The notes under the pieces: model-generated | Told to the model about the DNA's origin: nothing | The model's database searches: none | Seen by the model: only the letters and a program-made list of their open reading frames with translations | From: Triplophysa rosa | Taxonomy: Eukaryota; Chordata; Actinopteri; Cypriniformes; Nemacheilidae | Assembly (NCBI RefSeq): GCF_024868665.1 | Contig: NC_079891.1 | Location: forward strand, 19,222,471 to 19,286,470 | Direction of reading: 5' to 3' | Length of the DNA stretch: 64,000 bases | Made by a program: the position numbers and the translations under genes | In this document: in pieces, positions 35,001 to 43,752 of the stretch | How the letters are laid out: each line of letters starts with the position of its first letter | How positions within the stretch are numbered: the first letter of the stretch is position 1

Positions 35001-38000
35001 CTCTCAGGCAGACGGGAATCCGCATTCTGAACTACCTCGACGACTGGCTTGTTCTAGCACAGTCAGAGGAAGAGCTAAGGTCCCACAGGTCCCTCCTCCT
35101 CAGTCACCTGGAATGCCTGGGGCTCAGAATCAAGGCGTTTCAGAAGATGCTGGGTCTCATGGCCTCCGCATCTCAAGTACTGCAGTTGGGCGTTCTTCGG
35201 ATGCGTCCTCTGCAGTACTGGCTGAAACCGAGAGTTCCGCCTCACGCTTGGCATCTCGGACGCCTACACATCTGGGTGGATCAGGTCTGTGTAACAGCTC
35301 TAGCCCCATGGAGGGATCCTCTTTGGTTGGAGCAGGGTGTGCCCCTGGGCACCACATGCAGATGAAAGGTGGTCACAACAGATGCCTCCAAAACGGGTTG
35401 GGGGGCTCTGTGCGATGGCACACCGGCCTTCGGCCACTGGCCGATTCAGGAAAAGGGCCTACACATCAACTGCCTAGAAATGCAGGCAGTATGGCTGGCT
35501 CTTCGCCACTTCCTGCCGGTCTTACAGGACCGCCACGTCTTAGTCCGATCAGACAGCATGACAGTGGTGTCCTACATAAATCACCAGGGAGGCCTCTCCT
35601 CAAGACGCCTTTTCTCCCTGGTACTTTGCCTCTTGGAATGGGCTCAGTGCAATCTGCGCTCACTAAGGGCAACTCATGTGCCAGGCAGACTGAACCAGGG
35701 AGCAGATATGCTATCTCGGAGCAACGTCCCTTCAGAGGAATGGATGCTCCACCCCAACTCGGTTCAGAAAATTTGGGAAGTCTTCGGCAAGGCAGAAATC
35801 TACCTTTTTGCCTCAAAAGACAACACTCATTGCCCAACCTATTTTTCGAAGGACAGGGATGCCTTGGCCCACAACTGGCCCAACCGGCTCCTCTATGCCT
35901 TCCCCCCGATCGCTCTCATACCACAGACGATCAGGAGGATCAGAGAACAGGCGCACAAGGTGCTGTTCGTAGCCCCACTCTGGAAGAACCAGCCCTGGGT
36001 TGCGCAACTGTCTCAGCTGCTCGTAGCAGCCCCGTGGCCTATTCCCCTGAGACGGGACCTCCTCTCTCAGGCAGGCAACACGATTTGGCACCCCCAGCCA
36101 GAGATGTGGGCTCTGCACCTTTGGCCTCTCGACGGGAGCCTACGGTCCTCCCCGAAGTGTCATGAACACAATATCACAGGCTAGAGCTCCGTCTACTAGA
36201 TGACTCTATAACCTCAAGTGGTCTGTCTTCTCCACCTGGTGTACAACCCGCGGCGCAGACCCAGAATCCTGTGACATATCACTAATTCTGTCCTTCCTGC
36301 AAGAGCTGTTGGATAAGGGCCGCTCCCCTTCCACGCTCAAGGTCTATGTGGCAGCAATTGCAGCTTCTCATGCCAAGGAGTGGGAAAGAATGACTTGGTC
36401 ATTCGTTTCTTGAAGGGTTCCAGGCGGCTACGCCCCCCTCGCCCCCTCACCGTTCCCATATGGGATCTGCCCACGGTGTTGAGAGCTCTGAAGGGCCCTT
36501 CCTTCGAGCCTCTACAGTCTGCGGACCTCCGTCCCTTAACACTTAAAACCGCTCTGCTGCTAGCATTAGCATCGGTAAAACGTGTGGGCGATCTACAGGC
36601 GCTCTCTGTGAGCCCCTCCTGTCTTGAGTTTGGGCCTGACAACTCTAAGGTAGTCCTCAAACCTAGACATGGTTACGTACCTAAGGTGCTCTCTACTCCA
36701 TTTAGAGCACAGGTAGTGACACTTTCCGCGCTCCCCTCCTCCGAGCAGGACCCGGAGCTGAATCTGCTCTGTCCAGTCAGAGCGCTTAAGATCTACATTG
36801 AGCGTTCCGCCCCATTCAGGCGGTCGGAACAGCTTTTTGTCTGCTTTGGCAACCACACCAGAGGGTCTCCGGTCACGAAGCATAGACTATCTAAATGGAT
36901 AATTGAGGCTATCGCGCTGGCATACTCTTCCTTGGGCCTTCTATGCCCCACGGGAGTTAGAGCCCATTCTACTAGAGGTGTCGCCTCTTCCTGGGCATGG
37001 TCTAGCGGAGTCTCCATAGCGGATATTTGTGCGGCGGCCTGCTGGGCTTCGCCTTCCACATTTACCAGATTCTACAGTCTGGACGTTCCGGCCTTACAGG
37101 CCCGGGTCCTTTCTGCTTAAGACTACTGCTGGGCTGGGGTTGCCCTCAACCACACCAGCACCTAGCACACTACTGGGACGATTAACCGGATTAGGCCACC
37201 TATTAGCTTGGCTTTTCCGCCTTCCACAGGATTCCCTGCCTCATACCTATCCTCGAGCCACGGCTTCGGGATTATATGATGTTTTCGTTCCACTTGTAGC
37301 ACGGCGGGATTATACTGGTTCCCCATAGCGTCCTGCTACGCAGTACGAGTGAAGTATCGATAGGGAACGTACTCGGTTACTAACGTAACCTCGGTTCCCT
37401 GAGATACGGGAACGAGTACTGCGTTCCTGGCCGTGCTTACAAGCTGCATATGGTCGTCGCTTCAGTCGAAGTAACCTGAGGACCCTACGGTGATGTGTCT
37501 GCTTATATAGCCATAAGCCCCGCCCATTTTGGCGGGCACCATCGCCATAGGTCCGTGCAGCTTCGCTGCCGTTGGCTCAAAGTTTTACTTTGCAAGCACC
37601 AATGGCCGTGCAGTATTCACTGCGTTGTTGTAAAGCTTCAGTCATCGGAGAAAAAGGAGTTTTCCCCATAGCGTCCTGCTACGCAGTACTCGTTCCCGTA
37701 TCTCAGGGAACCGAGGTTACGTTAGTAACCGAGTACGTTTCCGCGTGCGGAAGGTTGTCTGTTTTCGGAAATAATCGTTCAGCTGTATCTGTCTTTATAA
37801 ATGTGATCAAACTAATGACTTTTCGAAGATATGAATATGCAATACTACTCTATAGGTACTCAAGATTAATATGAGATTGTTAAAGTCGGCATGAAACTTT
37901 TTCCGTATCGTGACGTATTCCCGAGTGAAACGACTTCTGCAATGAGAAAAAAATGTAGGTCTGGACTTGATTTCATCCACCAACAACTGATTGGATCGTT

Positions 38001-41000
38001 AAAAGGTGAAAGAATGAATGCCAGTTTGCAATCTGTCAGTCATTGCCGCCCCACCCTCGCGCCATTCCTTGTGACCAGAAGTGAAGAGAGGTCGTTTCGA
38101 GAGGGGGAGGAGGTTAGCGTTTTTGATCAAAGATTACAAGTGCAAATGAATTTTTAAAAAATAATGATGTGCAGGGATAAATAATTTATAATAAATACTT
38201 CACCACTGTGTAAAACAATTAGAAGGTTCATTTTTAATTTCATGCCGACTTTAATGGACAGCACATGAAACATATGATACATACTGTATACACACTGCAT
38301 CATCAGCTAAAACCTTTCATGCTAGTCTGCATTTGTACAGGGTGTGTGATGTTTCTACTCATCTCCAGTAAGGACACAAAGAGCCTGAGGATAAACAACC
38401 AATCAAATGAACTAGTGCTGTTTTACCAACTAACCATTTTAATCAAGCCATTTTTCTACCAGCCAGTGATATTGGGAAAGATGGAGGCTGTTGTCATCAG
38501 AGTATGCTTGCTCATGAAAACGAGACTGTGGGATATAGACGTCTGTTATATTTGTTGTACATCAGAGAAACCAATGAAAACATTTCTTCAAAATATTTTT
38601 TCACTTGAAGTGGTGGCTTGGGGTATGTTTATTGTGTTTTGCAATTGGTATAAGAGCAAACAGTCTAGAGATGTGAATAAAAAGGACTATTTATGATGTA
38701 TAATTAACATCTTTGCATGCTCTCAGTCACACTTATTAGTAGGGGTGGGCGATCTGTCCATCTTAAATAGTGATCGATCTTGATGGCGTCCTCAATCCAC
38801 TTTTCAACGGAATCGCGAGGATCATGATCTTGTATGTCGTCTAAAACAAGAGGTGTTTGACATCATTCAGCACTGGACACACCCATTGGCGTATGAGTGC
38901 GTTTACATGCACAAAATAAACGGATATCTATCAAAAATCTGCTTAGAAAACCTGTTTTCACGTGTTTACGACTGCTCTGTATGCTTTAATCACTCTCGCC
39001 GTGCTGCGAGGTCTCACGCGTGTGATACAGTTTTGCAGGTGCATTAGACAGAGCGGCTTGTTTGTGTGAAGAGTGTTGTGCTTGTATGTGTGTGTTGTTA
39101 ATTGACGGCGCACCACTAATTTACTTGGTTTTAGTCTACTTTGAGATTGAAACTCGTTTCCCGGCTGCATTGAGTTCATATAGCCTATATCTAGAGCCCT
39201 ATGATTTCTGTGATGCGGACACGGAATCCTGCTATTTAAATCTAGTCATCTGCCGGTTCTGCATGTATGAGTGAATGTGTTGCACAGTTTAACGTGCTAC
39301 ACGCGTGATGCTCATGGATTTGTATGTGTCTCACTGTATGAGGACATGAACATTATGTCCAGAGTTGCCCTGAGAGTTTATTTCAGGTGCATTTAACTGT
39401 TTTCACTGTTTGAGAAAAACTATCGTCACTCAACTACACACACTGAAACTTCTGGAAAGCCATGAGGGTCAAAAACGTGTGAATTTTAACACGTCAACAA
39501 CGCATGCGCGTAGAGTACGTGTAGTTTATGCATGAAAAATCGACGCGTATTTGACGCGTAAACAACATGTATTATTCTACACGTAAACAACACGTTCTCG
39601 ACGCGTGACGTCAGACGTCAATATTTTTTTTCCCACATATCATGTCATAACCTATTCCTATCTCTTGTAGCCTATCTGTCAGCACATCTCACTCCTTGAT
39701 GGATGTGACATTAAAATGCTCTGAAAATGTATTTGTTACCATTTTACTGAACCCTATTCGGGAAACACTTGTTAATAGAGTTTAAACATCAGAAAAATAT
39801 CATTCTATGCACAAGTTTTTATAAAAAAAATTAATAAAAAAAATTGTTATGGACGTGACAAAAAAGGACACGGTTTTTGGGAGACGACAAATTTTGTAGG
39901 ATTTCTGTGAATTAAAATGCAATTTTAAAGAATTTTAGCCAACAAATGGAGCACATAGCAAGCTGTCAAAACAAAAAGCTGTGTGCTCGACACAACAACA
40001 TACACACACTGACAAAAAAGACAACAAAGCCCGGGGATCAGACCGGGAACACGACACTTTTTGATTTTGACGTAGGATACTACAGTATTTTTATGGAGAA
40101 GTATATTTCTATTGTATAGTAAAAAATGGACAACACAGAACAATAAAAAATGGGTAAACTAAAATCTGTATGGCCCTAATTGATCCATTTGTATATAACA
40201 GTAATGTCCTTTGTCGTTAACCAGTCTATTTATGTGATGATCTGTATTTGTGTTTTATAAAGATGATAACAGACGTTTTACTTGTGCTACCTGTACAACT
40301 GTTTAGCCTGTGCTACAAAACTTTAAACCTCTGTAGCACCAGTGCTATGTGCAAAAAAGTTAATGTACAGCCCTTTATTTCAATTCAGATCGTGGATTGA
40401 GATTCTTTGTTATGAAGATCGTGATATGCTTTTTTGGGAAGATCGCCCAGCCCTACAATGCACCTCACCTCAATCCTCTCAGCCTGTGCAATGCATCCGT
40501 GTTGCGCTGATGCAAGTGCTGTGCGTGTATATCCAAAGGGACAATAAACAGTAAACGACAGCATGCTTAACTACAGTGGTAAACAGCTGCTGCTAGTAGA
40601 CACAGAGGTTTAGAAAGACTCATGTTGCTGATGCAATCCTACTGTTGCGTGCACTTGAATACAATGTGAAAAGCCACTTGTGCGACCAGGGAAGTGGAAT
40701 CAAACTCTGTTTAGATGAATCAACTATGAAAATAACGCATGTAAAGTTCACATACAATCCTCTCGCAGCAGTAGCTACTTTCCGCCTAGATTCCGATCAT
40801 AAACCTGGTAATGGATGACAGCCATTAATGTCACTGTGACGGCAATCAATAGTGTGACCTCGTCATTGCCATGTCAACTGTCACCACCAATGACATCAAG
40901 AGATCACGCAATGTGTGCGTATGTTGATGTGTGCGTGAATGCACGCTTACATTCCATGTAAACAGCAGGTGAACTTATTTGCACTCCAGAAAGTACATAC

Positions 41001-41676
41001 ACAGACATTTTCTTAATAGTATGCATTTTCAATAGGAGTTTTACCATACCTTTGGCATTACACGTGCCATGCTTGTTTTTCAGTACTATAGGAACTACTT
41101 TCCCCCAATTTGGCTTTAGTTGCCCACCTCACAACCAAATGCTCATCACAGGATGGCATCACAGTAATGCCACCAACATGAACACAAACACAAACACAGG
41201 GAATCAGATGACCGTAACTCACTGATCTGCCTGCAATGACTGGCAAATTCCAATTAAATTCTCACCTTTGTTCCCACGCAAGCACATGCTGATATCCGTC
41301 AGGTGACCTGCATATACTGTAGGTGCAAATGAAACTTCTCATGGACTCTGCCTACCACTGACAATGATGACGATAGTGATATATATTTATGTGTGACCAA
41401 AAGCCACACTGCCAGTTACAGCAGCGATGACCTTCACAGTTACAAACACACACAAACTCTCTGTGGCATGATGCCGGGCAGGCAGATGGTGACGCCCCAG
41501 CCACATAGTCTGATATGAGACATGTCCAAGCAAATGGACACATGATATTAAAAGCTCACCTGTAGGACCACAGAGCTGTGCGTGTTGCTGGTAAAGAAGC
41601 GTGTGTTTCCTGTTTTTGAGGCCTGCAAGTGGGTGGAGAGCCCCATTTCACTGCATCCTAGTGACACCTTCATCAT
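21176..41676 (-). CDS. klhl13: Kelch-like 13 (KLHL9/KLHL13), CUL3 adaptor
   Basis: Six coding exons join in phase: 41676-41560, 29982-29850, 28606-28410, 28054-27259, 24876-24763, 21669-21176. Together they give 616 residues. Mammalian KLHL9 is of nearly identical length and begins at the same Met-Lys-Val-Ser-Leu point; KLHL13 has a longer N-terminus. The layout is BTB (about 40-150, CUL3 binding and dimerisation), BACK (about 155-257) and six Kelch repeats (about 300-600, substrate binding), ending [11 protein letters not shown]. In mammals KLHL9 and KLHL13 act with CUL3 to ubiquitinate Aurora B in mitosis. The same role here is by family. The first exon is open upstream of Met-Met to its splice site (SLVEDDDAQ), so a further 5' exon giving a longer KLHL13-like N-terminus is likely but was not located. 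No lesion is seen. The name klhl13 is preferred because mammalian KLHL9 is an intronless retrocopy. Confidence 0.9.
21670..24762 (-). other. klhl13 intron between exons E and F
   Basis: 3.1 kb of non-coding sequence. Contains a CT-rich microsatellite at about 24183-24221 and AT-rich blocks at 22980-23700. No repeat family or RNA gene is recognised. Confidence 0.6.
24763..24876 (-). CDS. klhl13: klhl13 exon E (Kelch blade)
   Basis: Acceptor TTTGTAG before 24876, donor TTTCAG/GTACCA after 24763. 114 bp encode [20 protein letters not shown] and [13 protein letters not shown]. Both ends are in phase 1, so skipping this exon would keep the frame but remove most of one blade. Confidence 0.92.
25011..25135 (-). 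mobile_element. V-SINE-like fragment
   Basis: On the minus strand a tRNA-like head keeps a perfect B box (GGTTCGATCCC, complement of 25079-25089) preceded by TTGCAACGCAAAGGTTGAG. It runs almost directly into a tail reading AAAAGCATCTGTCAAATGC. The central body is deleted. Head and tail match DANA/Mermaid-type V-SINEs, whose tail is shared with a LINE such as the fragment at 52681-53030. Confidence 0.65.
25974..26008. repeat. (TA)n(TG)n microsatellite
   Basis: A TA dinucleotide run passing into a TG run, inside an intron. Confidence 0.9.
27259..28054 (-). CDS. klhl13: klhl13 exon D (BACK and first Kelch repeats)
   Basis: Acceptor TGTCTTAG before 28054, donor GCTGG/GTGAGT after 27259. 796 bp encode [20 protein letters not shown] through the BACK domain ([40 protein letters not shown]) into Kelch blades ([40 protein letters not shown]). 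Phase 0 in, phase 1 out. No stop or frameshift. Confidence 0.95.
28055..28409 (-). other. klhl13 intron between exons C and D
   Basis: 355-bp intron with consensus ends. No repeat recognised. Confidence 0.7.
28410..28606 (-). CDS. klhl13: klhl13 exon C (BTB end)
   Basis: Acceptor CCCCCAG before 28606, donor TCTGGG/GTAAGA after 28410. 197 bp encode [20 protein letters not shown], then [20 protein letters not shown] and [15 protein letters not shown]. Phase 1 in, phase 0 out. The exon closes the BTB domain and the 3-box region used for CUL3 contact. Confidence 0.93.
28607..29849 (-). other. klhl13 intron between exons B and C
   Basis: 1.2-kb intron, purine-rich on plus around 28610-28760 and 28945-29000. 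No repeat family recognised. Confidence 0.65.
29850..29982 (-). CDS. klhl13: klhl13 exon B (BTB start)
   Basis: Acceptor TTTCTCAG before 29982, donor ACAG/GTGAGC after 29850. 133 bp encode [20 protein letters not shown] and then [20 protein letters not shown], the first half of the BTB fold with the CDV and HR..MAS landmarks. Phase 0 in, phase 1 out. Confidence 0.92.
30867..31325. mobile_element. hAT MITE with perfect 8-bp duplication
   Basis: TAGGGTTGGGAATCGAAAA at the left is mirrored by ATACCCAAGCCTA at the right. The 459-bp element is flanked by CAAATGAG (30859-30866) and CAAATGAG (31326-31333). The ends are rich in GGAATCG/GAATCGATA words. No coding capacity. Confidence 0.92.
31902..32016 (+). 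repeat. Three ~38-bp tandem units
   Basis: CACGCCCACGCATCAACC, CACGCCCATGCGTCAACC and CATGGGCACACGTCAACC each lead a unit of 39, 38 and 38 bases ending in an AGAG-rich stretch. They lie directly upstream of the THAP-like fragment and look like part of the same element. Confidence 0.7.
32035..32179 (+). pseudogene. THAP-like zinc-finger exon fragment
   Basis: One frame reads [16 protein letters not shown]. After a one-base frame change near 32090 the next reads [20 protein letters not shown]. The C-x2-H pair and the AVP motif in this spacing are typical of the C-terminal half of a THAP domain. A CAG acceptor-like site precedes the fragment, and GAG/GTAAGTG at 32177-32183 is a good donor, so it looks like one exon of a transposon or host gene. 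The first half of the domain is not visible. Assignment by motif only. Confidence 0.5.
32260..32472 (+). repeat. DIRS left inverted terminal repeat
   Basis: Pairs with 37476-37689 with only scattered differences. The outer 23 bases (32237-32259) do not pair with the right end but are copied in complement within the ICR. Contains a TATATAAG box (32439-32446). Confidence 0.93.
32439..32446 (+). promoter_or_regulatory. DIRS TATA box
   Basis: TATATAAG inside the left terminal repeat, followed ~30 bases downstream by a pyrimidine-rich TCAGATTTCTTCTCC that could be the start site. The mirror copy CTTATATA at 37502-37509 would drive antisense transcription from the right end. Promoter function is inferred from position and from known DIRS elements. 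Confidence 0.55.
32581..34224 (+). CDS. DIRS gag-like ORF1
   Basis: The frame is open from 32581 (just after a TGA) to a TAG at 34222-34224, about 547 residues. There is no in-frame ATG until 32809, so the true start is uncertain; it may be lost or non-AUG. The N-terminal part has paired cysteines (CHSCG, CVSCLG, CPHCENM) like the zinc-binding region of DIRS gag proteins. A serine- and acid-rich middle and an arginine/proline-rich C-terminus (about 33950-34200) suit nucleic-acid binding. It presumably packages the RNA. No stop interrupts it, unlike the two ORFs that follow. Confidence 0.75.
   Translation, partial: SQQRRFLFPAAIRQALKKQISIEQISCGVVANARRHCHSCGISLHAADGHGECVSCLGVSHAQDALRETECPHCENMSLSSLRSRIAFFSESESASRSLPLHSTETKQRGRGTKRSVKRELTSPRRASPSQQRENSAVHFSKANQRPPASANGMVSFGGSEFEEDDSMSLAASDGEELSGSVFDPAPLPSIEYSEPAPGLDSELFRVLTKAVEELGLEWSSAEEPTRSRLDEWFLPGRRQAPRQRTSPFFPEVHDELTRSWRAPYSAHLRPSSSSALTSVDGAEEKGYEKLPPLDESVAAHLCPPSAIGWTAKAAHPSKSCKTTLALAGRAFSSAGQAASALHSMAVLQVYQAKLLQGMDGSGTDIAPFKELRSATDLALRATKATAQAIGRSMVSLVVLERHLWLTLTEIKEADKVPFLDAPISAAGLFGPAVEGFVERFIAAQKSSQAMKHFLPKRPGSRPASARPRPAPTQQPVKATPPAAQKVTGAETRQRSRSGRRFPHPQRQGPRPKITLDLRLRHHPETEERKRKGPCLAAAGPPSKKAL
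34346..36184 (+). pseudogene. DIRS reverse transcriptase-RNase H ORF, one stop
   Basis: One frame runs from 34346 to 36184 and is broken only by TGA at 35363-35365. The part upstream of the ATG at 34502 already reads [14 protein letters not shown], so translation may start earlier. The RT has [12 protein letters not shown] (first catalytic Asp), LPFGLSLAP and YLDDW (catalytic Asp pair, near 35040). The link [15 protein letters not shown] looks shortened by about 40 residues compared with other fish DIRS copies. RNase H keeps its acidic residues in TTDAS, NCLEM, VRSDS and NQGADM. A C-terminal region ([33 protein letters not shown]) follows as in other DIRS elements. TGA sits where CGA is expected, so the stop is probably a CpG mutation. 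The 626-residue frame over the same bases (34285-36165) is a shadow. Confidence 0.88.
36162..37120 (+). pseudogene. DIRS tyrosine recombinase ORF, stop and frameshift
   Basis: Begins at ATG 36162 ([13 protein letters not shown]), overlapping the RT frame by ~20 bases, and meets TGA at 36201-36203. It continues as [20 protein letters not shown] and [20 protein letters not shown] to about 36372, where a short deletion shifts the frame. The core then runs from 36380 to 37120 (246 residues): RVGDLQAL with the first catalytic Arg, HSTRG (His and second Arg) and [10 protein letters not shown] with the Tyr nucleophile. All key residues survive but the protein cannot be made in one piece. The enzyme would integrate circular DNA in place of an integrase. 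Confidence 0.88.
37321..37424 (+). repeat. DIRS internal complementary region
   Basis: 37321-37368 is the exact complement of the left end 32237-32284 (48 of 48). 37369-37424 is the exact complement of 37681-37736 in the right end (56 of 56). The two halves meet at AAC (37366-37368), complementary to the terminal GTT of both ends. This is the ICR used to bring the ends together during replication of DIRS elements. Confidence 0.96.
37476..37689 (-). repeat. DIRS right inverted terminal repeat
   Basis: Inverted copy of 32260-32472 including the mirrored TATA box (37502-37509). Its outer 50 bases (37690-37739) are specific to the right end and lead to the terminal GTT. Confidence 0.93.
37880..38254. 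mobile_element. TTAA-flanked MITE, 375 bp
   Basis: Begins TTAAAGTCGGCATGAAA and ends TTTCATGCCGACTTTAA, perfectly inverted over 17 bases, with TTAA at each edge as in piggyBac-type insertions. An internal frame (37891-38157) has no domain. Confidence 0.8.
38740..40455. mobile_element. hAT-like element with shared internal segment
   Basis: The left end TAGGGGTGGGCGATCTGTCC and right end GGGAAGATCGCCCAGCCCTA are inverted. Flanking 8-mers (CTTATTAG and CAATGCAC) do not match, so the ends may belong to different insertions or the flanks have changed. Inside, 39131-39410 resembles 13755-14000 of the hAT element at 13464-14499, although the terminal sequences differ. No transposase frame is left. 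Confidence 0.6.
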
Positions 41677-41704
41677 CTGAGCATCATCATCCTCTACCAG
41701 TGAT
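41560..41704 (-). CDS. klhl13: klhl13 exon A (N-terminus)
   Basis: Acceptor CTGACAG before 41704, donor CTACAG/GTGAGC after 41560. One base completes a codon from an upstream exon, then [20 protein letters not shown] and [15 protein letters not shown] follow. The codons at 41676 and 41673 are ATG ATG, matching the KLHL9 start. The exon is too broken up to appear as a long open frame and was found by searching for the conserved [10 protein letters not shown] end. It ends in phase 0. Confidence 0.9.
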
Positions 41705-42937
41705 CTGTCAGAAATAGAGAGAGAAAAAGAGAGGGGTGGTTAATACACAAAATGATACTCTGGCATCATATCTGAGAGGAGGATAGAGAGCGTGGGTATG
41801 GGTGCAATGGGAATGTCTGGGTTAGGTGCATTCACCACCTAAACAGCTGTGAAGAAGATCTTGATGGAAAACTGGTCAAAATTGTTTCTGGCAAGTTTAT
41901 TTATTTATTCAGATAAAGGTTTTTTCGTCATAGCATCACTGAATAACATCACTATGTATTTCAAAGGTTTGATGGCCCTGTTGGATGCAGGTTCATGTAC
42001 ACGTGCTTGTATTTCCTACACAGACTTGTAACTTCTAAGATCCTAAAAGCAATATTCATCAGAAAACTTAGCAATTACAAACTAACAATTCACTAATAAG
42101 AAAGCATGATGCTTTTTCCTGTTTAGCCAAGATAACTTTTTATTTGAGGCACATCTTTAAAGTCATGGAGACTAATGATGTTAGCTTGTAATTCTTCCAG
42201 AAATTGTCATCCACGAGTTTGGCATTTTCCCCAAAGCCTATTGATAAAAAGCTAACAGTCAGAATAGTCAGAATCAACCATTACTACAAACAACAGAACA
42301 CTCAGTATTTATAAATTGAAAGAGATGTACCTATTTTAATCCTTCCTTCTACATTATCTTCTGCTAATTTAATTGAAGTGAAGGCTATGCAATTGAAGGC
42401 ATAAATGAAAATAAATCTAGGTTTCAAACAACAGCAACCAAACTTATATTAGCGTGAAGTGCACATGCCTTTTAATTTTATGAACATTCACATGCTCAGT
42501 TTTTTCCTGGAGTTGCCATTTTAGTGACTCAAAGGGCAAACTAGTCTTCACTAGTTAAAACTGAACTTCAAAACACTTAAGTTGGTAAAAACTGAGGTTG
42601 TAGGTTGAGCGACCGGGACAGTAGAGCTCAGCTTGTTAGGTTGTTCCAGAGGGACTGTCCGTAACTAACAAGCTATTATTCAATGCCAACACTGCCAGTA
42701 AAATGCATGCTAACATCTTAATTTGTTTCTGCAATCGCCCTGCCACGGACCTTCTAAAATGGTAGTCAACTCGGACTCAGCGGCAATTTGACCACATAAA
42801 TAATTCACATGCACAGAACGTGACAAACTCATCCATGATAAAATTTCCTTCAGTTTGGATATTGTAGCCAAACACATGTCCCCAATTCATCTTATTTTAA
42901 CAGTCAGATTAAATGAGAATCTCTCCCGTGCATATAA
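41705..42937. other. Upstream of klhl13 exon A, nothing recognised
   Basis: Either intron 1 or promoter-proximal DNA, depending on whether a further 5' exon exists. A GA-rich block follows exon A. No further klhl13 coding exon was recognised. Confidence 0.4.
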
Positions 42938-43752
42938 GGGATTTCAACAATTTGCTATATAAATAAACAGAAGGGTCCAGCAGCTTCTGTTGAGTTACAG
43001 CTTTGTGATGGAACATAAATAAAAGACCAGACAGAAAAAAATCTCCAAGCAACTGAGCGAAAATGTATTTGAAAAGAACAAGACAGGGGACGAATACGAG
43101 AAGATTTCAAAGTCCCTGAATGTACCTCCGAGTGCTGTTACTTTGACAAGAAATGCAATGAGTATTGCACATCTGTAAATCTAGCTAGAGCAGACCATCT
43201 GCACTGTGCGAGAAGATGACTGCAGAGGGAGGGAGGACACCAAGAGTCCAATGACAACTCTGAAGGAGTTATCAACGTTAATGGATGAGATTGGGGAAGA
43301 TGTGCATCCAACAACTGTCGTATGGGTGCTTCAACACACAGATTGTTAAAGTGACAAAAGCAACTAAAGCCAACAAAAGAAGATTCTCATGAGACCATTT
43401 ATCAAGGGTAATTTGCCTCCATAAAACGAAGACTTTGAAAATGAAAAAGCACATATTTGTTTTTTGTTTGTTTTTATGTTGAGGACATGGCGTTTAATCT
43501 ATATCTATCATTTTTTACGTCCACATGTAAATTACTGTTATCTACTTCACCGTTCTGAAGCGTGTGACTTTCCCCTCAGCATCAGGCTTGATGGCTTCAA
43601 CAAAAACATCCGACCAGGCCCTCTGGGTTTACAAAGTGACCCTCTGCCCTGGATGAATGCCAAAGGAGCACTGAGAGGGTTCCGGGATCAATCACTGACT
43701 GCTGTAACAAAAGCTTGCGGTACGAGGGAACAAAACAAACACAAAAAAATAC
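42938..43752 (+). mobile_element. Dead Tc1-like segment, copy A
   Basis: One frame reads KQLSENVFEKNKTGDEYEKI, then SKSLNVPPSAVTLTRNAMSI and a stop. A later frame gives MTTLKELSTLMDEIGEDVHP and TTVVWVLQH, the two helix-turn-helix parts of a Tc1 transposase in order. The catalytic domain is absent. The 128-residue frame at 43464-43850 is in the unrecognised 3' part. An almost identical copy lies at 45494-48224, split by an L2. Confidence 0.75.

Larger units (their letters stand above)
32237..37739 (+). mobile_element. DIRS1-like tyrosine-recombinase retrotransposon
   Basis: The 5.5-kb element is GC-richer than its surroundings and has the DIRS1 plan: split inverted terminal repeats, a gag-like ORF, reverse transcriptase with RNase H, a tyrosine recombinase and an internal complementary region (ICR). 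Both ends carry GTT (32237-32239 and 37737-37739), and AAC lies at the centre of the ICR (37366-37368), as expected for circular intermediates that integrate without target duplication. No integrase, protease or LTR is present. It sits antisense in a klhl13 intron. Stops and frame changes in two ORFs make this copy non-autonomous at best. Confidence 0.95.
29983..41559 (-). other. klhl13 large intron with DIRS insertion
   Basis: The 11.6-kb intron between exons A and B. It holds a GA microsatellite next to exon B (29995-30015), a (CACACG)n-like run (30490-30523), a hAT MITE (30867-31325), a THAP-like fragment (about 32035-32180), a DIRS element in antisense (32237-37739), a TTAA-type MITE (37880-38254) and a hAT-like element (38740-40455). 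40456-41559 shows nothing recognisable. Confidence 0.75.

Noticed and set aside
34285..36165. A 626-residue open frame over the DIRS RT region
   Set aside because: It is in another frame from the RT-RNase H protein, lacks any domain and is proline/serine/arginine-rich as expected from a shadow of a GC-rich gene.
32237..37739. LTR retrotransposon or endogenous retrovirus
   Set aside because: No LTRs, protease or integrase. A tyrosine recombinase, inverted termini and an ICR identify DIRS instead.
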